From Isoetes taiwanensis (Eukaryota > Streptophyta > Lycopodiopsida > Isoetales > Isoetaceae), in assembly GCA_021234155.1 (NCBI GenBank), contig JAJEKV010000004.1:8128109-8192108 (forward strand): a stretch of 64,000 nt of DNA, read 5' to 3'. The number at the start of each line of letters is the position of its first letter. Within the stretch, counting starts at the first letter, position 1. The notes below the pieces were generated by a model. That model was given only the letters and a program-made list of their open reading frames with translations, did not search any database and was not told where the DNA came from. Shown here one piece after another: positions 37,309 to 47,499 of the stretch. The position numbers and the translations under genes are program-made.

Positions 37309-37768
37309 GGGCGCCCGTATATCGAGTCCGGGATGTGGTATTTCCGGACATTTTTTGTGGTATTTCCGGCCATTCGATATCATCCAAGTGGTATTTCCGG
37401 CCAAAAAAGTGGTGTTTCTGGCCAAAAAAAGTGGTGTTTCTGGCCAAAAAGTGGTATTTCTGGCCAAAAACCAAGCGCGAAACTGCGCGGCGGAGTCAAA
37501 ATCTTTGGCCGGATCCTTCTTGCAGCTCCCTGGACGGCTTGAAATGCTTCAAAAGCCCTTCCAATCGCTTTGTCTTCCTCTTTAACACTAGTTTGATGAA
37601 GAGAGGAAGTGATTTGAGCTCAGATAGAGGCGGATCAAGCAAAAAATGACCTAAAACAGCTGATTCTGGGCTTAAAACTGTGAAGTGCACAGTGGCTGAT
37701 AATGGGTGGCCGGAAACACCACAAAAAAAGTCCGGAAATACCACATCCCGGACTCGATATACGGCGGT
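37309..37768. mobile_element. Mutator-like non-autonomous element (460 bp)
   Basis: Long terminal inverted repeats: from CGTATATCGAGTCCGGGATG onward the left arm (37314-37380) pairs with the right arm (37704-37763) over about 60 bases with very few mismatches, including GTGGTATTTCCGGAC. The 11-base direct repeats outside fit the 9-11 base target duplications of Mutator-like elements. Next to the left arm the unit GGT(A/G)TTTC(C/T)GGCCAAAAA recurs about five times in tandem. No transposase is encoded. Open frames inside have repeat-driven composition, and a captured host segment between the arms cannot be excluded. Confidence 0.85.
37390..37468. repeat. Tandem GTGGTRTTTCYGGCCAAAAA units
   Basis: Four adjacent units of about 19-21 bases, derived from the inner end of the element's left inverted repeat. 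They look like terminal-repeat sequence amplified inward. Confidence 0.85.
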
Positions 37769-37779
37769 CCAAGATTCAC
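37769..37779. repeat. Right direct repeat CCAAGATTCAC
   Basis: An exact match to 37298-37308, directly outside the right inverted repeat. Confidence 0.9.
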
Positions 37780-38852
37780 TACTTAAAGCAAGCCAAATGC
37801 AGAAAAAAGAATCGATTTATTCATGCCAAAAATGTTGATCTATAGCTTAAGGAGCCGACGTAGGAAATAAAAGAAGAATCCGCATGTCAAATGGGAAGAA
37901 TATATCTTATGATCGTCGCGATAATTTTCAAATGGGAGATATTTCGGCGGCTATGGCGCTGATGCAGTGTATATTCTGGGTATGTTAGCTTCTTACTCTG
38001 TGGCTCTGAGATTTTTGTGGTGCAAATCAAAGTTTTTGTTTCACAGCTTGGACTTTTTTCTGCTTTGTTGTGGCCCTTTAGGTTCGAGGCGGCTTCGAGG
38101 CTCCTATTCTGGTTCATGACTAGCAACAGTAGAAGAAGAACTCGCAAAGTAGAGAAGAGGCGGCAAAATTCTGCTACTGTGACAGATTTTTGCACAAAAA
38201 CTGGTGATTTCACACACTTAAAGGATGATTATTTTATGGGTAGTACATGAGAGAAATGATATGACAAATAATGGCAGATTTTCATGCTTATTGCAGCGGC
38301 ATGCAGCCATAGCCATAGCTTCAATTTCAAACACATGTGGGCTAAATAGGCATTCCATGGATTTTGTTCCAGAGGTACCCCATGAATTAGGAGAAAATAT
38401 GATGATTTGGGGATCAGATTTAAGAGTAAGAACGGTTTTTACGAGCAGATTGATGCTAAAAAATTCAGAAAGAGTTTTATTTGGGCTGGAAAATGCAGAT
38501 TTGGGGAAGAAAAGATGCCTTTGGAGCACAAATTGCATGCATTAACACAGATATCACGACGGATTGGATGCATTTATTATGGCTAATACTCGTCCATTGT
38601 AAGCAAGCTATAGCTGTAGATGTTTTAATAGAGTAAACAAGCTATAACAAGGTTTTTACAAAGCCGGATTCAAGCTATGGCCCTATTGAAAGAAAACCAA
38701 AAAAAGAAAAAACTGACTTGCTCTCTTATTGATAACCGGCTGGAAACTGAAAATGTAGAATGGTAGACCCAAATACCATTCTGCAATGGAGGGGAATGCC
38801 ACATGACATCACAGCATTAATAGACAGGCAAAAATAGCAACCCAAATACCAT
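37780..38852. other. Region with weak exon-like frames
   Basis: Two plus-strand frames are mildly protein-like. ATG at 37884 opens a 32-codon block (MSNGKNISYDRRDNFQMGD) ending at a GTATGT donor after 37979, and 38225-38545 is a 106-codon frame containing VPHELGENMMIWGSDLRVRT. They cannot be joined with confidence and match no family I know. Both could be remnants of one gene or chance frames. Confidence 0.3.
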
Positions 38853-38959
38853 ATTGTTATAGGGTAAGCTAACTGGGACAAGATTCCCAGTTTAGCTGCG
38901 ACCGGCGGAGCCGGGAGCAGCTAACTGGGAATCTTGGACCAGTTAGCTTACCCTAACAA
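38853..38959. mobile_element. Hairpin MITE, about 107 bp
   Basis: TTGTTATAGGGTAAGCTAAC on the left pairs with GTTAGCTTACCCTAACAA on the right, and the inner AAGATTCCCAGTT pairs with AACTGGGAATCTT. The arms are about 45 bases with few mismatches around a GC-rich loop (GACCGGCGGAGCCGGG). TACCATA flanks both ends, a likely 7-8 base target duplication. The family is unknown; duplication length would suit hAT-like elements. Confidence 0.75.
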
Positions 38960-39294
38960 TACCATAATTGGGGAGTCGTTTTTTGTGTTGCTCCGTTTGC
39001 TTCTTGGCTCGAGCTCCTGGCTATGGCGTCTGTTAGCTCTCCAGCCCTGCAGGATCTGAAACGCCATCGCCACTGAAACCCATCGCCGGATCTGGAACCG
39101 CCATAGCCGGATCTGTCCGGTCGCTTCTGTGCAAAAAGCCACCGGCTCTGCAGGTCATCAAGAATTTGTGTTCCCGATTGTTATTCCGTGATATTGGCAT
39201 AGGACAGTGTCGATGTGAGATTACACCACCGACGAAAAAGACGACCCAATTATGGTATTGTTGCCTGTACGATTGAAAACAAGGATTTATCTAA

Positions 39295-39302
39295 AATAAA
39301 CA
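39295..39302. repeat. Left target duplication AATAAACA
   Basis: An exact 8-base match to 39801-39808. Confidence 0.8.
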
Positions 39303-39800
39303 GGGGAAAACCCCCTACAATTTGGTCTAATAACCCAAATGCCCCCAAAGTTCAAAAAATTACCAAAAAGCCCCTGGTCAACATAATGTTGCGCTATACA
39401 TAACACAATCTTATACACACTTTTGTATTTCCTAAATACCCTTATTAAGAAATTTTTTGAATGCCCCTTGGTGTTTGGCGGACAAAGATTTTGCTGGTGC
39501 ATGTGGTGCTTCTTCGAATTGATTTGGATCTTCTTGTTCTAGGGTCCATGTTGTGCATTTGGAAAGAAGCTAAGAAAGAGAACCAAGAGAGAAATTTGCA
39601 ATTTGGTCTCTCTATGACAAATAGCTCAACATCTTTGATTTTGGAGTGTGATATAGTCTCTTTATGACAAGTTGCCTTTATATGATCAGCCTAAATTTGA
39701 AACTTTAGGGGCACTTTGGTCATTAGCCCAAACTAAATTTGAAACTTTAGGGGCACTTTGGTCATTAGCCCAAACTGTAGGGACATTTGGTAGTTTTCCC
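39303..39800. mobile_element. TIR element of 498 bp (hAT-like by 8-bp duplication)
   Basis: The left end (GGGGAAAACCCCCTACAATT, then GGTCTAATAACCCAAATGCC) is the inverted counterpart of the right end (CATTTGGTAGTTTTCCC, preceded by GGGGCACTTTGGTCATTAG). An 8-base target duplication AATAAACA flanks it. The right terminal repeat contains a 42-base unit in tandem (39692-39733 and 39734-39775). There is no transposase. Eight-base duplications are typical of hAT elements, although the GGGGCA(C/T)TTTGG words also occur at Mutator-type ends, so the superfamily is open. Confidence 0.78.
39692..39775. repeat. 42-bp perfect tandem duplication
   Basis: The unit TAAATTTGAAACTTTAGGGG plus GCACTTTGGTCATTAGCCCAAAC occurs twice without visible difference. 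It lies in the right terminal repeat of the TIR element, and perfect identity implies recent duplication. Confidence 0.9.
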
Positions 39801-40089
39801 AATAAACAAGCATGAAAAATTGAAGAAATTTCATCCAAGGGTGATATACTAAAAAATGATTGATCAAATCGCCCTATTTCTTATTCTTATTCAATGAATG
39901 CTTAGGAATGGCCTAGCCATGAAAAGATTATATCTAGAGAGTATCCACAAATATCCCACGAATATGCGGAACCCCTTAGGGTTGCCCATTTTTGCAGATT
40001 GTAATTTTAAGTAATTGAATGTCATGACTTTTATGGAATGGGTTGTTCTTGCAGGTCGAAAGCATTGACTAGAGAGCGCTCTAAATGTA

Positions 40090-42855
40090 ATGGAGGAGAA
40101 GAAGAAGAAGAAATCCAGGAAAAAAAATAAGAACATTGCATCAACTGATGTTAAGGACGTGCCAGGAACTGCTGCCAAAGGTTCTCTTTCTACCCCTCTT
40201 AGAGATGACGGGAGATCTTATCAGGAAAATCATGATCTGCCGAGCATGCAAGATTTCTCGGCTTGTGACGGAGTTTCTGTCGATGTAAATGAGAAAGCAA
40301 CATCCAGTGATGCTGTAGAAGCCGCGCCACTGTCCAATGAAAAGGTGGAAATCTGCACTGCGGAGGGAAGCGAGTTAGTGACATACTTGAAAGGTTCATT
40401 AGCAAGCGAAGTTCAGACTTCTGAATTACTACGATTGCGGATTTCAGCTTTGGAAGAACAAATTGCAGCACGAGATGTCACCGAGGTAAAAACTACATTT
40501 CACACCATGGTTGTATTAAAAAATGCACCATATGTCTCTGATTGGATTTCCAATGGGCGAGTACATTGTCATGGCGAGCATGTCTTGGTTTTATGGGAAC
40601 TAAACTAATTATAGAGAGATGGGGATGTTGCGTGGATGGTAAATTGACAGAAGGTGAGACCTTGGCATATATACATAAGAGGAGATTGAACTGTACGAAA
40701 GGTAACCTATTCATCATTTGCTACGACTAGCAAAATTAAGTCAGTGTGGCATTATAGTTTGATTCGGGTAACTGGCTAATGCCTTTGGCTCTGATCCAAC
40801 ATATCGGTCAAGGACAAAATAGTGGTTGATATTTATAATGTTTCTCTTGTTTCCTTTATTTAAGCCAATTTAAACAGAGATGTCAAAATACATAACGTTC
40901 TTTAGATATTTCTATGCAGACCAGCATGCATGCAGAAATATATCGTTTAAGGGAAGAAAACGCACGTTTGCTTGTGGAGGTAACCTATCATTCCTCTTTG
41001 TTTGAAAAGGATTTATAATATCGAACAATAGGACTGCCCATATTCTTACAGAGACTTGCATACCTGTTATGGTATGCATCATTTAACCCAAATAAACGAC
41101 TATCTTCAGGGAATCACGATGAAAAGGCCATTATGTCCTTTTTTTTCCATGTAATGCAATCACCTTCCTTCTTGAAATGCCTTGCAATCGTTTATCTTCT
41201 TCATTATAAATGATTGGCATTCTGGAATACCTTGCAATCTTTTATTTTCTTCATTATAAGTTAAGGGAATTATTCTGATGTTCACTTTGCAGCAACAATT
41301 TCATCAACTTCAACAAGTTTATAGACAGATATATCATATGATATAGAAGCATTTAACCAATTAATCTTCCTCCCCAGTCAATTGTCTCTGCATTCATAAA
41401 TGACATGTCCACACGTCATTGTAAAAGCCCCATACTTTGGTTATCTGCTATTGAGATAGCTTTCAAGGTCAAGCAGATAGATGCATCACCTAAAGTCATC
41501 TCTACATCATTCCTAATCTTAATCCTAATATTTGATAATATTCACGTGCACACATCATTGTGAAGCCCTATACTGTGGTAATCTCCTATTGAGGTAGCTT
41601 TCAAGGTCAATGATAGATGTATCAGCTAAAGTCCATCATTCCTAATCCTAATATTAGGATGGTATTTGCCTTTACCAATGCATAATTAAGTCTATTACCA
41701 AATGGTAGAAGAGAGCAATTGCCACTGCATGATGTGAATATTGGCAATTTATAACCTGAATGTATTGTCATTTACAAAGCTCTTATAATTGCTAATTAAA
41801 ACGTGTATCCTAGGTATCTATATGTAGGTTTGGGTCTGTCCTTAGTAGGCTGAGGAACTTGGCAGGTATCAGAGTTGAGAGATAAATCAGGAAGACAAAT
41901 GCAAGAGCAGAAACAACTGCTGACAAAAATGGCAGCCATGCAAACAGGATTACGCCAGCTTGAACGGGAGGCTGCAGTCAGATCCCGTGTCACTGATGAC
42001 TTGATGATTGCTAGCAGTTCTGAATCTCCAAAGGTTTTAACTCACCCATTTGAAAGCATGCTTTACTCTCAAAACTAAGAAAGAGTTACTGCCATCACTG
42101 TTTATTATTGTGACTATAGGCAATGTTTGCGTAATTAGTTCATGTGTCTACATCATATCAATTCTAGTTATTGCAGCGATGGCGAGCATGGGGCTCAATA
42201 AAGGAATCCCCAGGTGATATAGCAGCTCTTGCTGAAGAGTCTCGTCTGCAGAAGGACGCAGCAGCTGTTATGATCGACAAATTGGTTGAAGAAAATGTGG
42301 AACTAACAAGAAAAGTAAGTTTTTTGCAGCTTCTCTTTCATCATCTAGCACTAAGGAATCCAAAAATTGTGAGAGGGCCCTTACTATTTGTGGCAGTTTC
42401 AGATAAATGAAATGAGTTTGCGCCTGGAGCAACAGAACCAACATGGTCAACAAGTTGAGAATATGCTGATGACTACAGATCAGGACATAACTCATCTTCA
42501 AGAAGTTATAGATCCAGCTCAACAAGAAAGCAATAATATGGAGCATAGCGCAGAGGAAACTAAGTTTGTTGTTATTGATGGTCAGCAATCCGGTGATGGT
42601 AATTTTGAGAGTGAATCATGCAATCTGTCTTTGGAAAGCAGTTTGACACATACGGATGAGATGCATATCAAATCAACACAAAATTATGATATCCAACAAC
42701 CAACAAATGGGAGCAGCACAGTAACAGCAGGCATGAAAATAGAGCCTGTCCCCTTCTCTGATGCTCCCTTAATGGGTGCTCCAATACGCATGCTTAGATT
42801 TGTTGCAAGGTTTGTTAGCGGAGCTGATTTAGTCAAAACAACGTCGTCTGGATAG
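40090..42855 (+). CDS. Plant coiled-coil protein with conserved C-terminal motif
   Basis: Five exons join in phase: 40090-40485, 40920-40979, 41866-42033, 42177-42314 and 42397-42855, about 408 residues. A 24-base in-phase microexon at 41293-41316 (QQFHQLQQ) is possible. The protein starts with a Lys-rich basic patch (EEKKKKKSRKKNK), then a Ser/Glu-rich stretch. Heptad-rich coiled coil follows from about residue 105 (ELLRLRISALEEQIA, AEIYRLREENARLL, QKQLLTKMAAMQTGLRQLER, IDKLVEENVELT, MSLRLEQQNQ). The C-terminus MGAPIRMLRFVARFVSGADL is a block I recall from plant myosin-related coiled-coil proteins. Function is unknown; a role in membrane or cytoskeletal tethering is only a guess. An AG at about 40053 suggests a 5' UTR intron. 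The frame is open and splice sites are good except the weak GTTTTA donor at 42034. Confidence 0.85.
41405..41640. repeat. 139-bp tandem duplication inside an intron
   Basis: CACACGTCATTGTAAAAGCC at 41410 and the matching CACACATCATTGTGAAGCCC near 41549 start two diverged copies. Both contain TATTGAGRTAGCTTTCAAGG. They lie in intron 2 of the coiled-coil gene. A smaller pair (CTTGCAATC with ATTTTCTTCATTATAA) lies at 41180-41260. Confidence 0.75.
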
Positions 42856-42972
42856 TCAAGATTTTGTTTATCGAACAAATATTATTCGGCATTAAGAATT
42901 AACTCTTTGTGATTATTTGCACTGTTTTAGCTGCTTGCAACCTTGCTTGGCTATTGCTTTCTAACGTAAAAA

Positions 42973-43016
42973 TACTATCTATCTATCTATCTATCTATCC
43001 ATCCATCCATCCATCC
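42973..43016. repeat. Microsatellite (CTAT)n(CCAT)n
   Basis: CTAT repeats pass into CCAT repeats, about 11 units together. The array lies 15 bases from the stop codon of the minus-strand frame at 43031. Confidence 0.9.
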
Positions 43017-43030
43017 TTGCTTGGTTAGTG

Positions 43031-43330
43031 CTATCTCTCTCTTTGTTCAAAGTATTTTGGCTCACTTCCAGACAATTCCTTTAGTTTCTTCAATCTCCAG
43101 GCAGTAAAGCATATGGCTGAGGGAATCATCTCAAAATGCATAACCTCATCAAGGTTCGCATAGCAACGTTGCATGAAAAGAAACAAGTGCATCATAATAA
43201 GATGCTGTTCGACACTAGCAAGTGCAGGAGCAAGCAGTCCATACAAGTTCTCAACAATGTGTTCTTTCCCTTTTGGAACAGGCCAATATGAATCTGGCTT
43301 TCTAGGTTCTTCTTTGAACCATTTCGTAAT
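43031..43330 (-). pseudogene. Unrecognised 3' coding fragment
   Basis: A continuous minus-strand frame of about 95 codons reads like real protein: WFKEEPRKPDSYWPVPKGKE, NLYGLLAPALASVEQHLIM, MFLFMQRCYANLDEV-like text and FTAWRLKKLKEL, then a TAG at 43031-43033. It is cut off upstream by an A-run (T at 43340-43353 on the plus strand), and downstream of the stop comes the microsatellite. An exon, or the 3' end of a retroposed copy, would explain this. I do not recognise the protein. Confidence 0.5.
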
Positions 43331-43646
43331 GTATCTCGTTTTTTTTTTTTTTCATTCAGGGTTGCCTAACCCGAGCTGCCCACTTTCGTGCAATTCTAGC
43401 TATACCACGTGTTTTGCCACGTCAGCAACAATTAACCTAAGCCATTGGATCTGCTAATATTCAGATCGACGGTCCAGTAAATTCTAATATCTCTGAAAAA
43501 TTTACTTCCTTTCCTTCGACCCTCGCACGAAATGGCATTGTGAAGGATCTTAGACTAATAACAAGTTCATCCCTTTGCGTGTCTATCAGCGCCAAGAGGT
43601 CTGCAAAAACTCTTCTCTGGTATGTTTTTCTGGTATATTGCTACAG

Positions 43647-44840
43647 GATGTCCTCTTGCCGTATGGGGTACCAAGCCTCGAACATATTTTAGCCATGAGA
43701 ACCTGATCCACTTTGACAATTATACTTCTCCAGCACAAGGCTTTCAATGAGTAGGATGCCACAGAGCAAGGGTTCTAGGTGGAGGATGGGATGAATATTT
43801 GGTAAACCAGTCCTATCAATGGGTATAAAAAGTAGTTTTTCATTGCTTGGGCCAATAAATTGTGATTTTAGAAGGCTATGCTTGGCCGTTCTTCATCGCT
43901 GCCTAAGCTGTGTAAGTGAGAGTGAATTGGGTACAAGGGACAACGACTGGAGTGCTACACAGGGGTCTCAAAAATCTTTAAAGTGAAAGCTTCTATTGAA
44001 TCTTCACAAAGGTAGGCATCATTTGCTCTCAAGTTACCTTCCTTCCTCGATTCCATTTTTGCAGATTTCATCTGTTTCTAGAGAAAAGCATCTCTTGTGG
44101 ATCTTCTTTCTCACATTTGCCTTATACTATTAAGCAACAGTCAGGAGGAAATATGCAATAGGGCAAACAGTTGAACATGCAATAGGGCAATATTCAAATC
44201 AAATTATGGAGCCATAAGCATGTGTTGCAGAGTTGACATAAATGCCAAATGGGAAGTGCTGGGAGATACCAATTACAGCACAGGCTATGCTAGTTTAGAA
44301 ATTATGTACTTGCTTGCGGTGGCATTTATGACTATCAACATCTTGTTTGAGCTGTGTTTTATATGTCAGCTTTAATTAGAGATTTGTAGCAAGTAAGTCA
44401 TTCCATAGCCACTTAACGTGTGTTCTGCTCCAGTTTACAAGGAAAACATGGCCCCGGGGACAACATGCAGCGCAATATACATTTGCATCTACTCCAAGCT
44501 GTTTTGAGGATCCAATGTCCAAAGCACCGCCAGGTAGGTGAATTAGCATTTTTATATTCAAGTTTTAAGTTTAAAGCCTAGCATGTACAAATAAGGTGCA
44601 ACTTCTTACAAGAAGTGATATTCCTCCAAGAAAAAATCAGGATATTGATTTTTTGCAGATGAATTGGCATTAAATGTGGCCCCTGTAACTCCAGGGAAAT
44701 TTGACTTATGGCCCGTTCGGCCTCAACTGAATGCTCTTATTTTCAATATGCCAGCAGCTGCCCAAGGAAGAAGAGGTCCAAATGGTGGAAATCCCATTGG
44801 AAACAGGCCAGCTTTAAGCGAAGAAGAAAATACGAAATAG
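43647..44840 (+). CDS. Exons of an unrecognised gene (partial)
   Basis: Two exons join in phase across a GT-AG intron: 44434-44533 and 44659-44840. They encode TRKTWPRGQHAAQYTFAST, DPMSKAPP, then DELALNVAPVTPGKFDLW, PQLNALIFNMPAAAQGRRG and a TAG at 44838-44840. An earlier block at 43647-43752 (GCPLAVWGTKPRTYFSHENL, IHFDNYTSPAQGFQ) follows an AG acceptor but ends in TGA at a GT, so its link is uncertain. A possible small exon lies at 43872-43913 (AMLGRSSSLPKL). The reading in one phase across two exons argues against chance. The family is unknown and the 5' end was not found. Confidence 0.45.
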
Positions 44841-45639
44841 AAACTCAAATTTCGTCTTTCCTGTATGCTTATAAAACAGTTGTAATTGCATAATGTTTCT
44901 ACATCAAATTTCTCAACCTTAGATTGCACCTCAAGTTGGTGCCAATTTTCCTGGTGTTTTGTTGCTTGGATGCATAAATGCAGGAAAGCATTAAACGCTG
45001 CTGCCTTTAGGGAGGGCCAGTAAGCTGGATTTTGCACAGATTTGAAGCATTAGCATGTTAAAAATAGAAAAAGATGTACATCTAGTCAAAATGGTTTAAG
45101 AAATAAAAAGGTTAGTTTGTTACCTTGCTTGAATGACAGCAGAGATATTAACATAAAATGGAAAGTTCTGCCTTTTGCAAGGTCAAGTAATTTATTTATA
45201 GAAGGTAGATCAAGGCTTCCATTAATAAACTTAATTCATCTTCCCATCAGGTGGAAGAGTAAAAGATGAAGCTTCTTTACATCATCATTTGTGTGGTTCA
45301 GAAATATGATATCAAAGGGATGATGCAAACATAGTACCATGATACAAGAAGGTGGTGTATTAGTCCACATGAAGTGAGTCGATCCTTTACCCTTTGGAGG
45401 ATAAAACCTGTTCAATATTATCTTGCTCTTAACATTTACTTCAACATCAATGTTTTTTATTTTGGCTTAAGAGTGCGCATTCTTTCCTGAAGCAACGCAA
45501 GCAAAATACCCATATTTAGACCTTCTCTGCATCAATCAGAGTACCTTGTACCTTGAGCTCAATGCCTGTACATTGTACTTGATACTGTTACTGCTAAATT
45601 TTGATCAATATTTGCACTATGTTATGGGTTTGTACATTT

Positions 45640-45830
45640 GCATGCATGGAGAAATGGACAATGGCATTTATGATGGGGTTTGTACATTCACATTGGCATG
45701 CAGGAAAGTCAATGGCACATTGGAAATGGACAATGTCATTTATGATGGGTTTACATGAACGTTTAAGGAAATCCAATGGCATTTATTGTCACTTACATTG
45801 GCATGTAGAAAAGTCTATGGCACATTAGTA
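45640..45830. repeat. Interleaved imperfect tandem repeats
   Basis: GAAATGGACAATGGCATTTA recurs at 45651 and 45724, and CATTGGCATGCAGGAAAGTC at 45691 and 45797. The overlapping periods suggest two successive slippage or duplication events. Confidence 0.65.
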
Positions 45831-46700
45831 ACGTAAGTCTTAGCTTTGGGTTCACATTGTAATCAGGAAAGTTATTTGCACATTAAGAATGGAGGAGAAT
45901 AACATTTATGATCCATGCTTGTAGCTCGATGTCTGATTGTGCAGGTTGATTTAATTTAAGTGCGGGTTGATTGGGAATCCTGAGAATCTGGTCTATTAAC
46001 AAAAAAGTTTTGTTTCTCATTGTGATGTTGCCAACCATTTTCGTTCAAATAAGCTTGATTTTGATACAATATGTTTTGAATCTTTCTCATGCTCTCGAGA
46101 ATAAGTTCTGTTTTGATGAATCATATTGAAGAGATATTTAATGCATAAAGTTATTGAGTTCCATGGGACTTCACGCTATTTTGTGACACAATGGAAGCTC
46201 TACCAATAACAAGGATCTTTTTGGAAATTCCTACACTGCATATATGATGCTTGTACAACAAGAATCTGTGAAGGCTTCTGCTGTTCAATGATGGCACATA
46301 CAAGGTATTTCAGGAACGTATTAATTGCTTCTGCTGATAAACAATTACACAAAGTTGCTTAGTGGCATTTAGATGAGTCAAATGTAGTATTATAATTTTA
46401 TGCCATGTGGATATGCCAGCTACAAATACATCAGATATCTATTTAGCTTTTGTAGTCTAGTCTAATTAGTCCATAATTTTCTCTGCAACTAGCATATCTT
46501 CACTTCTTCCATTTTTTAAATTTGCATCTATTGCAGATACGTTTCATTTATAACCTAGAGAAGGTACAACGATTGATGTAGAGGCATTGCAGGTTGTGGA
46601 CCCTTTTCCAAGGTTGACATTGGTAGCAAACAGGAGATGCGAAAGGCATCATGGTCCATATCGACAACTCTCCCCAACTGCAACACATATGTCAAACACA

Positions 46701-46920
46701 ATAGAAGGCAACGCAATAATGGTCGTGAGAAGGGCATTTATGCCAGGTCTACTGTACGCAATGTTGTCATGAATAAATGACAAAAAACAACTGTCGACTG
46801 TATCGAGCCAAAGCTCCACGATAGAAGGCAATGCAATAATGGTCATGAGAAGGGCATTCACGCTAGGTCTACTGTACGTAATGCTGTTATGAATAAAGGA
46901 CATGAAACAATTGTCCATTG
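46701..46920. repeat. 120-bp tandem duplication
   Basis: ATAGAAGGCAACGCAATAAT at 46701 and ATAGAAGGCAATGCAATAAT at 46821 begin two similar copies containing GGTCTACTGTACG. The second copy fades after about 100 bases. Confidence 0.8.
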
Positions 46921-47499
46921 TCTCGCCAATCACAGCAGCAGACTTCCAGCCAAATAAAACACTGCTAATATAGCAGCAAATGCACACAAGGTAACCGCCA
47001 TAACCTTGCAGTTTAATGTACTCGTCAATTAGTAACATCAAGTAAGTAGAATTGCACCCTCTTTCCCTATCGCGCGTATGTATGTGTAGTTGCACTAATT
47101 CTAAGCGCTAAGAACCTTTCAGTTCGTGTCTTATAGCTCATATCAAAATCACCCCAACAACTACAAAAACTATCCAACATGAAAAACTACATACACGTAT
47201 AAGCAATGCAATGTACTCGTCAATCATGAAAATCTTTAATAACCTGCATCAATAATGTCATCAAATAGCCCTATCACATAGCATTCAAATCCACGATACC
47301 TTCTAAACGCCATCGTACAGCCCCATCACATGGCACTGAAATTCACACCCTTTTCCTATAGCGCCTCTATATGTATAGCTTCCACTAATTCCAAGCGCTA
47401 ACCAACTTTCACTTCATGTCTTAAACACACAAACTCCACAAGATACCACAAGACAATAGTGTCAAAATAAGCCTCGTCAATGTAGCTACTCCATCCCTG

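Larger units (their letters stand above)
44841..47480. other. Non-coding region with local duplications
   Basis: No recognised gene. It contains mixed repeats at 45640-45830 (AAATGGACAATGGCATTTATG and CATTGGCATGCAGGAAAGTC words, offsets 72 and 106) and a 120-bp tandem pair at 46701-46920. The minus-strand frame over 46649-47095 is open mainly because of that duplication. Confidence 0.5.

Noticed and set aside
37166-37585. Frames full of repeated WYFRPK or FLAKK-type words
   Set aside because: Direct translation of the tandem GGTATTTCCGGCCAAAAA units of the Mutator-like element.
46649-47095. 148-codon minus-strand frame with internal repeats
   Set aside because: It is kept open by the 120-bp tandem duplication, whose period is a multiple of three; no known motif.
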